Shown here: positions 7,598 to 17,703 of the stretch, piece by piece
Layout: each line of letters starts with the position of its first letter
Numbering within the stretch: the first letter of the stretch is position 1
From: Gammaproteobacteria bacterium
GTDB taxonomy: Bacteria; Pseudomonadota; Gammaproteobacteria; SZUA-229
Direction of reading: 5' to 3'
Length of the DNA stretch: 33,529 nt
Assembly (NCBI GenBank): GCA_030595325.1
Contig: JAUVDN010000014.1
Location: forward strand, 1 to 33,529
Translations under genes and position numbers: made by a program
The notes under the pieces: generated by a model
Seen by the model: the letters and a program-made list of their open reading frames with translations, nothing else
What the model was told of the DNA's origin: nothing
Databases searched by the model: none

Positions 7598-10204
7598 ATG
7601 AGAACAGATAAATTAACTACGCGGTTTCAGACTGCTTTATCCGATGCACAGTCTTTGGCTGTCGGTCGTGACAATCAATTCATAGAACCAAGCCATGTGT
7701 TGCTGGCATTGCTGGAACAGGATGCGAGTACGGTTAGTCAAATACTATCAAGCACTGGTGTCGATGTTGCTACGCTAAAGTCAAAGGCCAAAGAAGCTAT
7801 TGAACGTTTACCCCAGGTACAGGGTCATCAGGGTGATGTCCAGTTGTCCAATGAAACTATTCGTCTGTTAAATCAGACGGATAAACTAGCGCAACAACGA
7901 AAAGATCAGTTTATTTCCAGTGAGCTTTTTTTGCTGGCACTGGTCGATGCAAAAATATCACTCAGTGAGATATTGAAGGCCGCAGGTGCGGATAAAAATA
8001 AGCTAGAACAAGCAATCGATAGTGTACGCGGTGGCGAAACCGTTGATGATGCAAATGCTGAAGAAAATCGTCAGGCACTGGAAAAATACACTATTAATCT
8101 AAGTGAGCGTGCCGCACAGGGCAAGCTGGATCCGGTGATTGGCCGTGATGAAGAAATACGCCGCACTATTCAGGTATTGCAGCGCCGTACAAAAAACAAC
8201 CCAGTATTAATCGGTGAACCAGGTGTGGGTAAAACAGCCATCATCGAAGGTCTGGCGCAGCGTATTTTAAATGGTGAGGTTCCAGAAGGATTAAAAAATA
8301 AACGCATCCTGTCATTAGATATGGGAATGTTGATTGCGGGTGCAAAATTCCGAGGTGAATTTGAAGAGCGATTAAAAGCGGTATTAAAAGATCTGTCACA
8401 TCAGGAAGGGCAGGTGATTTTATTTATCGATGAACTGCACACTATGGTGGGTGCGGGTAAAGCCGAGGGCGCAATGGATGCCGGTAATATGTTAAAGCCA
8501 GCATTAGCGCGTGGTGAATTGCATTGTGTTGGTGCAACGACTTTGGATGAATACCGTCAGTACATCGAAAAAGATGCTGCCTTAGAAAGGCGTTTTCAAA
8601 AAGTGCAGGTTGACGAACCCAGTGTCGAAGACACGGTTGCTATCTTGCGCGGTTTGAAAGAGCGTTATGAAGTGCATCATGGTGTAGAGATTACGGATCC
8701 TGCTATTGTCGCAGCAGCAACATTATCACACCGTTATATCAGTGATCGTCAATTGCCTGATAAAGCGATTGACCTTATCGATGAAGCAGCTAGTCGTATC
8801 CGAATGGAATTAGATTCTAAACCTGAAGTTATGGATCGTCTTGATCGACGGATAATTCAATTAAAAATTGAGCGTGAAGCGTTAAAGAAAGATAAAGATA
8901 AAGCGACCAAGCTGCGCTTGGCAAATCTTGAAGAAGAGTTGGAGAAACTTGAAAAAGAATACAGTGATTACGAAGAACAGTGGTTGGCTGAAAAGATGGT
9001 GGTGCAGGGTTCTTCTAACTTAAAAGAAGAGCTGGAAGCGGCAAAACTGGAATTAGAATCAGCACATCGTGCCGGTGATTTGGCGCGGATGTCAGAAATT
9101 CAGTACGGCGTAATTCCTGAGCTCGAGTCACAGATTGCGCAGGTTGCAGAAGCAGAACTGGCAAGTGATCATGTGATGCAGTTACTACGTAATAAAGTAG
9201 ATAGCGATGAAGTGGCAGAGATTGTAGCCCGATGGACGGGTATCCCCGTGAGTAAAATGTTGCAGGGCGAACAGGAAAAGCTGTTGCGTATGGAAGAGGA
9301 GATTGGTGCTCAGGTTATCGGTCAGGAAGAAGCGGTAACCGCTGTCGCTAATGCAATCAGGCGTTCACGTGCAGGGCTTTCAGACCCGAGTAAACCTAAT
9401 GGTTCATTTATGTTTTTTGGTCCTACCGGTGTCGGTAAAACAGAACTGACTAAAGCGTTAGCAAAGTTCATGTTTGATACTGAAGACGCCATGGTGCGTA
9501 TCGATATGTCGGAGTACATGGAAAAACATTCTGTGTCACGTTTGATTGGTGCGCCTCCGGGTTATGTTGGTTATGAGGAAGGTGGCTATCTGACGGAAGC
9601 GGTTAGACGTAAACCTTATTCTGTCATCTTGCTGGATGAGATAGAAAAAGCGCATCCAGATGTATTCAATATCTTATTACAGGTACTTGATGATGGCCGT
9701 TTGACTGACAGTCAGGGCCGAACAGTTGATTTTAGGAATACCGTTATCATCATGACATCTAACCTTGGTTCGCAGCAGATACAGGAGCTGTCAGCCAGTG
9801 GCGATTATGAAGCAATGAAGAAAGTGGTTATGGAAATTGTTTCGCAGAACTTCAGGCCGGAGTTTATTAACCGGGTTGATGAAACGGTTGTTTTCCATCC
9901 ATTAGCTAAAGATCAGATTCGTGATATTGCCAATATTCAGTTACAGCATCTTGCCGCACGATTACAAAGTCAGGATTATACCTTGAAAATTTCTGACCAG
10001 GCGATAGATATACTTGGTGAGGCAGGCTTTGATCCGGTATATGGTGCAAGACCGCTAAAACGTGCGATACAGCAATACCTGGAAAATCCTTTAGCGCAGA
10101 TGATTCTGAAAGGAGATTATTTACCGGGTGACGTAATCGAAATTTCAACTAGCGATTCAGAACTTGTATTTGTGCCAGCTGAACGAATTCAGCAGGTTGG
10201 CTAA
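7598..10204 (+). CDS. clpB: ATP-dependent chaperone/disaggregase ClpB
   Basis: An 868-residue Hsp100 disaggregase that threads aggregated proteins through its hexameric pore together with DnaK. The order is: N-terminal Clp-repeat domain (about 1-145), first AAA+ module with Walker A GEPGVGKT at 206-213 and Walker B VILFIDE, the coiled-coil middle domain (about 410-530, rich in Glu, Lys and Leu), second AAA+ module with Walker A GPTGVGKT at 608-615 and Walker B SVILLDE, and the C-terminal small domain. There is no ClpP-binding loop signature that I can see, as expected. Length is normal. It has its own sigma-32 promoter and is convergent with the cyclase gene behind it. Confidence 0.97.
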   Translation: MRTDKLTTRFQTALSDAQSLAVGRDNQFIEPSHVLLALLEQDASTVSQILSSTGVDVATLKSKAKEAIERLPQVQGHQGDVQLSNETIRLLNQTDKLAQQRKDQFISSELFLLALVDAKISLSEILKAAGADKNKLEQAIDSVRGGETVDDANAEENRQALEKYTINLSERAAQGKLDPVIGRDEEIRRTIQVLQRRTKNNPVLIGEPGVGKTAIIEGLAQRILNGEVPEGLKNKRILSLDMGMLIAGAKFRGEFEERLKAVLKDLSHQEGQVILFIDELHTMVGAGKAEGAMDAGNMLKPALARGELHCVGATTLDEYRQYIEKDAALERRFQKVQVDEPSVEDTVAILRGLKERYEVHHGVEITDPAIVAAATLSHRYISDRQLPDKAIDLIDEAASRIRMELDSKPEVMDRLDRRIIQLKIEREALKKDKDKATKLRLANLEEELEKLEKEYSDYEEQWLAEKMVVQGSSNLKEELEAAKLELESAHRAGDLARMSEIQYGVIPELESQIAQVAEAELASDHVMQLLRNKVDSDEVAEIVARWTGIPVSKMLQGEQEKLLRMEEEIGAQVIGQEEAVTAVANAIRRSRAGLSDPSKPNGSFMFFGPTGVGKTELTKALAKFMFDTEDAMVRIDMSEYMEKHSVSRLIGAPPGYVGYEEGGYLTEAVRRKPYSVILLDEIEKAHPDVFNILLQVLDDGRLTDSQGRTVDFRNTVIIMTSNLGSQQIQELSASGDYEAMKKVVMEIVSQNFRPEFINRVDETVVFHPLAKDQIRDIANIQLQHLAARLQSQDYTLKISDQAIDILGEAGFDPVYGARPLKRAIQQYLENPLAQMILKGDYLPGDVIEISTSDSELVFVPAERIQQVG

Positions 10205-10239
10205 TAATCATTTATCTAGGGATGGACGTTGCCTGATGA

Positions 10240-12222
10240 TTAATGTTTTTTCGTATCTAGATTCAGTGATTGTCTAAGGCTTTCGATTTGTGCAGTTATA
10301 GGTTTGGGTTTGTCCAGATAAAATCCCTGAGCGAAGTCGATACCCATTTCTTTTAGCTGATTGAAAGTAAAGGCATCTTCTACATGACTGGCAACAGTCT
10401 CGATGTTCATCACTTTTCCTATCTGATTGATAGCGGCGATCATGGCTTTATCGGTCGTGCTGTGCGACATATTTTTAACAATGTTTCCATCTATCTTTAG
10501 ATAGCTCACATTCAGATTTTTTAGATATGAGAAAGAAGACATACTGCGGCCAAAGTTATCGAGAGAAAATTTTACGTTGTGCTTGCGTAGCTCGGTAATG
10601 ACATTCGTTGTTTGATCAATATTTTTAATCGCATTTTTCTCAGATATTTCCAGACATATTGAGTTGGGTGAAATGTTATTTATTTTTATCTGCTGGATTA
10701 CAAATTCAGTGAATGAATGATTACTCAGTGAATTTGCCGATATATTAATAAATAACTGGATATCATTATTCGGGTTGTGTTTATAATAATTCGAAAGTTG
10801 TTGTAACGCATTCCTGATTACCCAGGCGTCAACATCTTTCATCAGGTTAAAGCGTTCAGCAGCGGGAATATAATTTTCTGGCGAGATCAGCGCTCCCTCA
10901 TCATCATGCATTCGTAACAGCACTTCATATATAGATTTTTTGCTATGAGCCTGTGTGGTTTCTATTTTTTGCAGGTAGAGTGAAAAACGATTTTCCACCT
11001 GATCATTATCTATCTCAGATACCCAGGCTAATTCTTTGTGAGTATTCTTTGCTAGCTCTTCGTTCAGGCCATGTATCTGAACCTGATTTCGCCCCATGTC
11101 TTTTGCTGCGTAACAGGCGGTGTCTGCTTGTGTGAGTGCTTTTTCAATATTTTCAGTGTCACGGTTAATCATGACTAGACCAATGCTGACACCAACATGA
11201 AATATCCTGTTTTGCCATTTGAATTTGTGGCTTTTTATCAGACTGACTATTCCTTCTGAAATTTCTACGGCCTTATCAAGCGAGCAGCCTTCTAGCAATA
11301 GACCAAACTCATCGCCGCCTATGCGTGCGAGTGTGTCATGGCTGCGAATATGATTTTTAATTGTTCGGGTTAGCTGTATGAGAAGCTCGTCCCCCGCTTT
11401 ATGACCACATGTGTCGTTAACGGTTTTAAATTTATCGAGATCAAGGAAGCATAAGGCATGACTTTCCCGGCTGTTTTTAGCTGTATCAAATGCAGATTTC
11501 AAGCGATGGCTAAATTCTTTGCGATTGACCAGTTTGGTTAATTCGTCATGTGTCGCCTGAAAGTGAATTTCAGAATTTTTTCGGCTGGTTTCACGAATGA
11601 CCAGTTGCGCGATATAGAGTGCGATGAAAAAAGCGGCGAGTGATAGAAACAAGATAATATCACTTACTGTTTTTTGATATTCCTCCGAATCTTTGATTGC
11701 TGATTGAGAGATTTCTTCTTGCAGCAAAACCAGTTTATCCAGTCCGGCTAACATGTCGTGACGTGCTGTATTCGCTAGTCGTAGGTCTTCTTTTATTTCT
11801 TGTGGCGGCTTATCTGATAGCAGGTTGTCTGCGGCGTCATCATTAAAAGACTTTGCCACACGTGTCTGCTGTATTAACTGGTCGAGTAATTTTGCTTCTC
11901 GCGAACTCATGCGGAAGGTAAAGAGTATATCTCTAGCTATTTTATATTGCAGTGCATGTTCAGAAATTTCTAAACGGAGTTCGTCGCGTTTGAGGTAATC
12001 ATCCGTCAAATACATTTTATTGAGGGTGTCACCTCGCAGACGAATACTGTTTCGCATGGTGCTTGCGGCAGAAATCTTAGCGTTGGTTTCAGTCAGCAAA
12101 TCGGCCATTTGCTCGGTTATCACGGTCATCTGGGATAAAGAAATGAAGCTGATCAGACCCATGAGCGTGAGCACGCCGGCGAAACCTAAGCTGATGGTAA
12201 GTTTTATGGGGTCCTTGCTCAT
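10240..12222 (-). CDS. Membrane diguanylate cyclase with degenerate EAL domain
   Basis: A 660-residue signalling protein. A membrane segment (about 9-31) and a second one (about 187-209) flank a periplasmic helical sensor region of about 155 residues. The GGDEF domain has an intact GGDEF at 302-306 and the product-inhibition site RSHD at 293-296, so it should make cyclic di-GMP. The EAL domain is altered at several catalytic places: EVL for EAL (433-435), DNFG for DDFG (555-558) and ASHVE where AEGVE is usual (611-615). Loss of the second Asp and the Glu should abolish phosphodiesterase activity, although the fold and possibly ligand binding remain. It stands alone, convergent with clpB. Confidence 0.88.
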   Translation of the reverse strand: MSKDPIKLTISLGFAGVLTLMGLISFISLSQMTVITEQMADLLTETNAKISAASTMRNSIRLRGDTLNKMYLTDDYLKRDELRLEISEHALQYKIARDILFTFRMSSREAKLLDQLIQQTRVAKSFNDDAADNLLSDKPPQEIKEDLRLANTARHDMLAGLDKLVLLQEEISQSAIKDSEEYQKTVSDIILFLSLAAFFIALYIAQLVIRETSRKNSEIHFQATHDELTKLVNRKEFSHRLKSAFDTAKNSRESHALCFLDLDKFKTVNDTCGHKAGDELLIQLTRTIKNHIRSHDTLARIGGDEFGLLLEGCSLDKAVEISEGIVSLIKSHKFKWQNRIFHVGVSIGLVMINRDTENIEKALTQADTACYAAKDMGRNQVQIHGLNEELAKNTHKELAWVSEIDNDQVENRFSLYLQKIETTQAHSKKSIYEVLLRMHDDEGALISPENYIPAAERFNLMKDVDAWVIRNALQQLSNYYKHNPNNDIQLFINISANSLSNHSFTEFVIQQIKINNISPNSICLEISEKNAIKNIDQTTNVITELRKHNVKFSLDNFGRSMSSFSYLKNLNVSYLKIDGNIVKNMSHSTTDKAMIAAINQIGKVMNIETVASHVEDAFTFNQLKEMGIDFAQGFYLDKPKPITAQIESLRQSLNLDTKKH

Positions 12223-12375
12223 AATCCTGATGAGAATATCCTATTTGTATGAATTGCTGTCGAAGCCTGTTTTTATACGGCGTCTAAATAATATAGACTA
12301 AAAGCACGCAAAACTGCCTAAAACAGGTCTAAATCCAAACAATTTAGGGTTTATTGTACGCCCAACTCGCTATTT

Positions 12376-13251
12376 TTACTGTTTTCCGTCGTTACCGGCT
12401 TTGGCGAGAATTTTGTCCAGTTGACGATGGCTGAGTATGCGCTTTAGAAAGGCAAACAGGTAGGTGGGGAAAGTAACGTAATAACGCGGTTTTGGTCTTT
12501 TAGATTCGAGTGCGGAGATGACTCGTTTCAGTACAGCTTCCGGTGGCAGGGTAAAAGGCGCTGCCGGGCCTTCTTTGTTTAAGCGTTCCAATACGCCATG
12601 GTATTTTTCACGGTGTACGCTGTTTTCGATGTCGATGTGTTGTTTTAATGCCTTAACCGCATTGGTGCGAAATTGACTGATAATGGGGCCGGGTTCTATT
12701 AGGCTGATATAGATATTGGTGTTTTTAAGCTCCAGTCGCAGGGTGTCGCTTAATCCTTCGATGGCGTATTTGCTGGCGTTGTATGCGCCGCGAAATGGCA
12801 TGGCAACGAAACCTAATACAGAACTGTTCTGGATAATTCGACCATGACCTTGTTTACGCATCACTGGGATTACCAGATTAGTCAGTTCCAGCCAGCCAAA
12901 GACATTGGTTTCAAATTGAAATTTCAGGTTATCTCGCGTGAGATCTTCGACAGCACCGGGTAGGCCAAAGGCGCCATTATTAAATAAGCCATAAATTTTT
13001 CCGTCGCTTAACTGTAGAACCTGCTGAAAAGCTTGTTGTATGGACTGGCTGTCGGCGAGGTCCAGTTGCAGGCATTCGAAGCCCTCCTTCTGCAGTTGTT
13101 CGACGCTCTCGCTACGTCTGGCGCTAGTGATGACGCGGTAACCACGCTGTTTCAGGCCTTTGGCGACACAATAACCGATACCGGTGGAACAGCCGGTAAT
13201 CAGCACGGTTTTTTGTTGATTGTTTTTGAGTTGCTCAGAAGGCGGTTGCAT
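12376..13251 (-). CDS. Short-chain dehydrogenase/reductase (classical SDR)
   Basis: A 291-residue Rossmann-fold oxidoreductase. The nucleotide-binding motif TGCSTGIG is at 19-26, the structural NNGA motif at 91-94, the catalytic Ser in QNSSVLG at about 143, and the YxxxK pair at Y157 and K161. R45 and R46 after the second beta strand (SARR) favour NADP(H). The C-terminal 60 residues are basic and end in a hydrophobic stretch (TFPTYLFAFLKRIL), which could sit on a membrane. The substrate cannot be told from sequence. It is a single gene, read away from fmdB. Confidence 0.88.
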   Translation of the reverse strand: MQPPSEQLKNNQQKTVLITGCSTGIGYCVAKGLKQRGYRVITSARRSESVEQLQKEGFECLQLDLADSQSIQQAFQQVLQLSDGKIYGLFNNGAFGLPGAVEDLTRDNLKFQFETNVFGWLELTNLVIPVMRKQGHGRIIQNSSVLGFVAMPFRGAYNASKYAIEGLSDTLRLELKNTNIYISLIEPGPIISQFRTNAVKALKQHIDIENSVHREKYHGVLERLNKEGPAAPFTLPPEAVLKRVISALESKRPKPRYYVTFPTYLFAFLKRILSHRQLDKILAKAGNDGKQ

Positions 13252-13263
13252 GGCGCTAGCTTA

Positions 13264-13289
13264 ACCTAATGAGGGTACTCTTATTAGGT
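13264..13289. promoter_or_regulatory. Dyad between the SDR gene and fmdB, possible operator
   Basis: An inverted repeat with arms ACCTAATGAG and CTTATTAGGT style halves (13264-13273 with 13280-13289, one G-T pair) around a 6-nt centre GGTACT. It lies 13 bp before the SDR start codon. There is no T run, so it is not a terminator. It could be an operator for the SDR gene or a 5' hairpin in its mRNA. Confidence 0.35.
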
Positions 13290-13369
13290 GTTGATGCGCT
13301 TATGTATCGCCATATATAATCGACGTCTTATTTAAACAACGTATCAAAACTGCTTAACCCGAGTTAACC

Positions 13370-13684
13370 ATGCCATTTTATGAATATCAGTGCACAAAGT
13401 GTGGACACGAAGAAGAAGTCTTACAGAAAATAAGCGATAAACCGCTAAAAAAATGCTCTGCCTGTGGAAAATCAGCGATGCAGAAAAAAGTATCGGCAGC
13501 AGCCTTTCGTTTGAAGGGTGGTGGCTGGTATGAAACTGATTTTAAATCGGGCGCAAAGAAGAATGTAGCAGGTGATGACAAAGCCAAATCAAAGGGTGCG
13601 GACACTAAGCAGAATAATAAAAATGCACCACCAAAAAAGAAGGCATCAGGTGGCACAACTAAGAGCAAAAAAGTAAAAAACTAA
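13370..13684 (+). CDS. FmdB-family zinc-ribbon protein
   Basis: A 104-residue protein with an N-terminal zinc ribbon: MPFYEYQCTKCG supplies the first CxxC and KKCSACGK the second. After the GGGWYETDF segment the C-terminal half is low-complexity and very rich in Lys, Gly and Ala, probably disordered and able to bind nucleic acid. FmdB-type proteins are widespread and named after a putative regulator of formamidase; their true function is not known. A small zinc-ribbon gene just before aspS is a common arrangement in proteobacteria. The gap to aspS is 133 bp. Confidence 0.88.
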   Translation: MPFYEYQCTKCGHEEEVLQKISDKPLKKCSACGKSAMQKKVSAAAFRLKGGGWYETDFKSGAKKNVAGDDKAKSKGADTKQNNKNAPPKKKASGGTTKSKKVKN

Positions 13685-13740
13685 GCCCGAATACGGTACA
13701 ATCGACCTTTTAACACATTGAAATTAGGGCTTGTCTGTAA

Positions 13741-13770
13741 TTGCATGTAGAAGCGTTGCATGTAGAATTA
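13741..13770. repeat. Tandem 15-bp repeat in the aspS leader
   Basis: TTGCATGTAGAA occurs at 13741-13752 and again at 13756-13767, spaced by GCG and followed by TTA, giving two 15-bp units. It lies about 50-75 bp before aspS. It may be slippage or a duplicated binding site. Confidence 0.6.
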
Positions 13771-13817
13771 AACCGCAGACAGAAGCACTGTTTTCACACA
13801 ACAAACTGGATTAACAC

Positions 13818-15602
13818 ATGCGCAGTCATTATTGCGGAGCAGTAACTGAAGAACTCCTCGATCAAGAAGTCACCTTATGTGGCTGGGTCAATCGTCGCCG
13901 CGATCACGGTGGTGTTATTTTTATTGATTTACGTGACCGTGAAGGTTTGGTGCAGGTTGTGTTTGATCCTGACCGTGCTGAGATCTTCGAAATTGCTGAG
14001 CATGTTAGAAATGAATATGTATTGCGCATGACCGGCCGTGTGCGTCTTCGCCCGGAAGGTTCAGCAAACCCGGACCTGACATCAGGAAAAATCGAGATCC
14101 TTGGTTTAGAGCTTGAAGTATTAAATGCGTCTGAAACGCCACCGTTCCAGTTAGATGATGCCGGTGTGCATGATGATTTGCGTCTGCAATATCGTTACAT
14201 CGATCTGCGCCGTGATGAGATGCAAAAACGCATGCGTATGCGCAGCCAGGTGACACGTTATATCCGTAACCATCTGGAAGAAGATGGTTACTGGGATATC
14301 GAAACACCGATGCTGACCAAAGCTACACCGGAAGGTGCGCGTGATTATCTGGTGCCTTCACGTACTCATCAGGGCAGTTTTTTTGCATTACCGCAGTCAC
14401 CACAATTATTTAAACAATTATTGATGATGTCTGGCATGGATCGTTATTATCAGATCGTGCGCTGCTTCCGTGATGAAGATCTACGTGCAGACCGCCAGCC
14501 AGAATTTACTCAGATTGATATAGAGACTACCTTCATGGATGAAAATGCCGTGATGGAATCGATGGAAGGATTGATCCGTGGTCTGTTCAAATCGGTACTT
14601 GATGTTGATTTGCCAAATCCGTTCCCACGTATGGATCATAGTGAAGCAATGTTGCGATTTGGTTCAGATAAACCGGATATGCGTATTCCTCTGGAACTGG
14701 TCGATCTTGCTGAGATCATGAAAGATGTTGAGTTTAAGGTTTTCTCTGGCCCTGCAAATGATCCCGATGGTCGTATCGTGGTACTACGTGTGCCTAATGG
14801 CTCAGGACTGTCACGTAAACAGATCGATCAGTACACAGAATATGTCGGCCGTTACGGTGCTAAAGGTCTGGCGTGGATCAAGGTCAATGATGTGACCGCT
14901 GGCCGTGAAGGACTGCAGTCGCCGATCGTTAAATTCTTACCGGATGAGGCGATTACTGCAATTATAGATAAAGCCGGTGTGCAGACAGGCGATATATTAT
15001 TCTTTGGTGCCGGTGATACTAGCGTTGTGAATGAATCTATCGGCGCGCTGCGTGTGAAGCTGGGCAAGGATATGGGTTTGGTCAGCGATAAGTGGGAGCC
15101 ACTGTTTGTCGTAAACTTCCCGATGTTTGAGAAAAACAGTCAGGGTGACTGGACTTCATTGCACCATCCGTTTACAGCACCATCGGTTGATACGGCAGAC
15201 GAATTAAAAGCGAATCCAGGCGAAGTTCTCTCACGTGCTTACGACATGGTGCTTAACGGAACCGAGTTGGGTGGTGGTTCTGAGCGTATCTACAAGATGG
15301 ATATGCAAAAAGCAGTATTTGATATTCTTGGCATATCTGAAGAAGAAGCGGAAGAAAAGTTTGGCTTTCTGTTAACCGCACTTAAATACGGCTGTCCACC
15401 ACATGCGGGTCTGGCGTTTGGTCTAGACCGGTTGGTTATGCTGATGTCGGGTGCAAGTTCTATTCGCGATGTAATGGCATTCCCTAAAACACAGTCAGCG
15501 GCTTGTTTACTAACTGCGGCACCGGCTGAAGTTTCAAATAAACAGTTGCGCGAACTGAACCTTAAGTTACGTAAAGTTGAAAAAGATGAAGCCAGCGAAT
15601 AA
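13818..15602 (+). CDS. aspS: Aspartate--tRNA ligase
   Basis: A 594-residue class II aminoacyl-tRNA synthetase of the bacterial type. The N-terminal OB-fold anticodon-binding domain ([20 protein letters not shown]) comes first. The catalytic core follows, with [14 protein letters not shown], motif 2 in [23 protein letters not shown] (split here by no gap), the bacterial GAD insertion domain (about 290-420), and motif 3 GLAFGLDRL near the C-terminus. Whether it charges only tRNA-Asp or also tRNA-Asn depends on the presence of AsnRS elsewhere, which is not visible. It probably shares a transcript with the zinc-ribbon gene, followed by a REP-like element. Confidence 0.97.
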   Translation: MRSHYCGAVTEELLDQEVTLCGWVNRRRDHGGVIFIDLRDREGLVQVVFDPDRAEIFEIAEHVRNEYVLRMTGRVRLRPEGSANPDLTSGKIEILGLELEVLNASETPPFQLDDAGVHDDLRLQYRYIDLRRDEMQKRMRMRSQVTRYIRNHLEEDGYWDIETPMLTKATPEGARDYLVPSRTHQGSFFALPQSPQLFKQLLMMSGMDRYYQIVRCFRDEDLRADRQPEFTQIDIETTFMDENAVMESMEGLIRGLFKSVLDVDLPNPFPRMDHSEAMLRFGSDKPDMRIPLELVDLAEIMKDVEFKVFSGPANDPDGRIVVLRVPNGSGLSRKQIDQYTEYVGRYGAKGLAWIKVNDVTAGREGLQSPIVKFLPDEAITAIIDKAGVQTGDILFFGAGDTSVVNESIGALRVKLGKDMGLVSDKWEPLFVVNFPMFEKNSQGDWTSLHHPFTAPSVDTADELKANPGEVLSRAYDMVLNGTELGGGSERIYKMDMQKAVFDILGISEEEAEEKFGFLLTALKYGCPPHAGLAFGLDRLVMLMSGASSIRDVMAFPKTQSAACLLTAAPAEVSNKQLRELNLKLRKVEKDEASE

Positions 15603-15604
15603 GC

Positions 15605-15680
15605 GTAGGCCGGGATAAGGTTTATCGTCCCTGGCAATTTTGATTATTGGCGCCTGCAACGTTCCTTATGCAGGCCTACA
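15605..15680. repeat. REP/BIME-like pair of inverted palindromic units
   Basis: Two palindromic units face each other. The plus-strand unit begins GTAGGCCGGGATAAGG and closes with TCCCTGGC (15605-15635). The minus-strand unit begins GTAGGCCTGCATAAGG and closes with TGCAGGC (15680-15652), with a perfect 7-bp stem GCCTGCA/TGCAGGC. Both share GTAGGCC and ATAAGG, as the heads of enterobacterial REP sequences do. No T run follows, so it is not a standard terminator, though it may stabilise the aspS mRNA 3' end. Confidence 0.65.
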
Positions 15681-15709
15681 TAACTAACCACAGAAATATT
15701 GAATAAGTA

Positions 15710-16801
15710 ATGAGTGCAGCAATACAACCTTATACCTTGCTCGACGATGATGATTGTGAAGAACGCATCTTGCGTGCGCGTGAGACGTTAGGTGAGCGTT
15801 TAGTTATATTGGGTCATCACTATCAGCGTGATGAAGTATTCCGTCATGCCGATTTCACCGGTGATTCATTAAAGTTATCGCGACAAGCCGCCGCATCCAA
15901 AGCAGATTATATCGTTTTTTGCGGTGTGCACTTTATGGCTGAAGTGGCGGATATCCTGTCGCGCCCGGAACAGGTTTCGATACTGCCGGATATGTCGGCC
16001 GGCTGTTCGATGGCCGATATGGCTGATCTGCCTAACGTAGAACGCGCATGGCAGGAGCTATCAGAAGTTTTAGACGCTGAAACAAGCGTGACCCCTGTTA
16101 CTTACATTAACTCTGCAGCCGATTTAAAAGGTTTTTGTGGTGAGCATGGCGGTATCGTCTGTACCTCGACCAATGCCAGGCATGTGCTGGAATGGAGTTT
16201 TAAGCAGAAAGAAAAAGTACTGTTTTTCCCTGATCAGCATCTTGGTAGAAATACCGGTTTTACCATGGATATTCCGCTCGATGAAATGGTGATATGGGAT
16301 TACGATAAACCGTTAGGTGGCTTAACGGCCGAACAGATTAAAAAAGCAAAGATTATCTTATGGAAAGGCTTTTGTTCGGTGCATCAGATGTTCCAGCCTG
16401 AACAGATTGATAATTTCAAAAAGAAATATCCTGAAACAAAGGTTATCTCACACCCTGAAAGTCCATTTGAAGTCTGTCAGAAATCTGATTATATTGGTTC
16501 TACGGAATATATAATCAAAACCGTCGCGGACGCTGAAAAAAATACTAGATGGTTAGTCGCAACCGAATTAAACCTGGTTAATCGCTTACATGAACAGTTC
16601 AAACATGAAGGTAAAAATGTGCATTTTATGTCACCTAATGTGTGCATGTGCTCGACCATGTTTCGTATTGATCCGCAACATATGGCCTGGGTACTGGAAA
16701 ACCTTGTCGACGGCCATGTGGTTAATCAGATTAGCGTGCCAGCCGATGTTGCCAGTTTTGCGAAGCTGGCACTTGACCGTATGTTGGATGTTTCCCCTTA
16801 A
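15710..16801 (+). CDS. nadA: Quinolinate synthase NadA
   Basis: A 363-residue cytoplasmic enzyme that condenses iminoaspartate with dihydroxyacetone phosphate to quinolinate, the precursor of NAD. It needs a [4Fe-4S] cluster. The three cluster cysteines expected for the family can be placed at C71 (VFCGVHFMAE), C222 (KGFCSVHQMF) and C312 or C314 (PNVCMCSTM). The other conserved segments GHHYQRDEV, GFCGEHGGIVCTSTNA and FFPDQHLGRN are intact. Length is normal. It is followed after 17 bp by the hydrolase gene, probably in one transcript. nadE at 2489 encodes the end of the same pathway; nadB and nadC are not in the window. Confidence 0.96.
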   Translation: MSAAIQPYTLLDDDDCEERILRARETLGERLVILGHHYQRDEVFRHADFTGDSLKLSRQAAASKADYIVFCGVHFMAEVADILSRPEQVSILPDMSAGCSMADMADLPNVERAWQELSEVLDAETSVTPVTYINSAADLKGFCGEHGGIVCTSTNARHVLEWSFKQKEKVLFFPDQHLGRNTGFTMDIPLDEMVIWDYDKPLGGLTAEQIKKAKIILWKGFCSVHQMFQPEQIDNFKKKYPETKVISHPESPFEVCQKSDYIGSTEYIIKTVADAEKNTRWLVATELNLVNRLHEQFKHEGKNVHFMSPNVCMCSTMFRIDPQHMAWVLENLVDGHVVNQISVPADVASFAKLALDRMLDVSP

Positions 16802-16818
16802 TCCGAGCCAATCAGCGT

Positions 16819-17481
16819 ATGCGTGAAGCCGTTGTCTTAGTGCATGGGCTCTGGAGCGTGGCGGGCGTTGATCTGTTGCGGCTTCGCAATCGATTAAGCA
16901 ATGCTGGTTATGAATGCCGCATGTTTAACTATCATGTCTGGGGCAAGCCACCCTCCGAAATCGCTGTAAAGCTCAATGAATTAATCGAAAGTATCGATGT
17001 GCCCGTAGTGCACATCGTGGCGCATAGCTTCGGTGGCATTATTACCATGCATCTGTTTGATCAATTTCCATTTAATAAAAAAGGTCGCATCGTGCTACTG
17101 GCATCGCCGGTAAATGGCAGTGTGGTGGGCAAACGGATTAACGCTAATCCAATGACCCGGTGGATGTTGGGGCAGAGTCATGAAAATGGTTTGTCAGGTG
17201 ATGTTCCTGAATGGAAGGGTTTTCAGGATATCGGTGTAATCACCGGGAATATTCCAATCGGTATGGGGCTGGTTGCAGGCGGTCCTAAGCTGCCTCATGA
17301 CGGTACCGTTTCAGTTGAGGAAACCGAACTCAAAGGCGCGACAGATTCGATAATCGTACGTGAAAGCCATCTGAGTATATTAATGTCTGGCCATGTTGCT
17401 ATGCAGGTCATCGTGTTTTTGCAGACGGGAAAATTTGATCAGGAAACAACAACGCCGTTATTTGATGCAGAGCCGGCATAA
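16819..17481 (+). CDS. Alpha/beta hydrolase, lipase/esterase-like
   Basis: A 220-residue single-domain alpha/beta hydrolase with no signal peptide. VLVHGLW at 7-13 forms the oxyanion region, and the nucleophile elbow is AHSFGG with Ser70. D161 (PHDGTVSV) and H184 (RESHLSIL) fit the other two members of the triad; the DGTVS and SHLS spacing resembles PGAP1/lipase-class acylhydrolases. The substrate is unknown. It lies directly behind nadA and before a 222-bp gap, with no functional link to NAD synthesis that I can argue. Confidence 0.8.
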   Translation: MREAVVLVHGLWSVAGVDLLRLRNRLSNAGYECRMFNYHVWGKPPSEIAVKLNELIESIDVPVVHIVAHSFGGIITMHLFDQFPFNKKGRIVLLASPVNGSVVGKRINANPMTRWMLGQSHENGLSGDVPEWKGFQDIGVITGNIPIGMGLVAGGPKLPHDGTVSVEETELKGATDSIIVRESHLSILMSGHVAMQVIVFLQTGKFDQETTTPLFDAEPA

Positions 17482-17703
17482 TTAGGTGTTCAGCTTTTTC
17501 TCGTCTGTAGCAGCGGATTGCTTTTAATAATCGATGGCATTCCGTGATTTCGTATTCCATATACTTTAAAAATTCATAACTTTAGATAGGCAATATAACC
17601 CCAAAACTCATACCCCGCCGCCGCCCGCAGTGATAGACTCCAACTATTAAAAATAATAATAAAACCATCTGAAAATGATGAAAACAGTAAATAAATAACA
17701 CAC

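Noticed and set aside
10205-10256. TAATCAT / ATGATTA inverted repeat between clpB and the cyclase gene as a terminator
   Set aside because: Only 7 A/T-rich pairs around a loop of more than 20 nt; not a credible intrinsic terminator.
17482-17703. Possible small RNA or gene before ruvC
   Set aside because: No convincing reading frame, promoter or terminator hairpin in these 222 bases.
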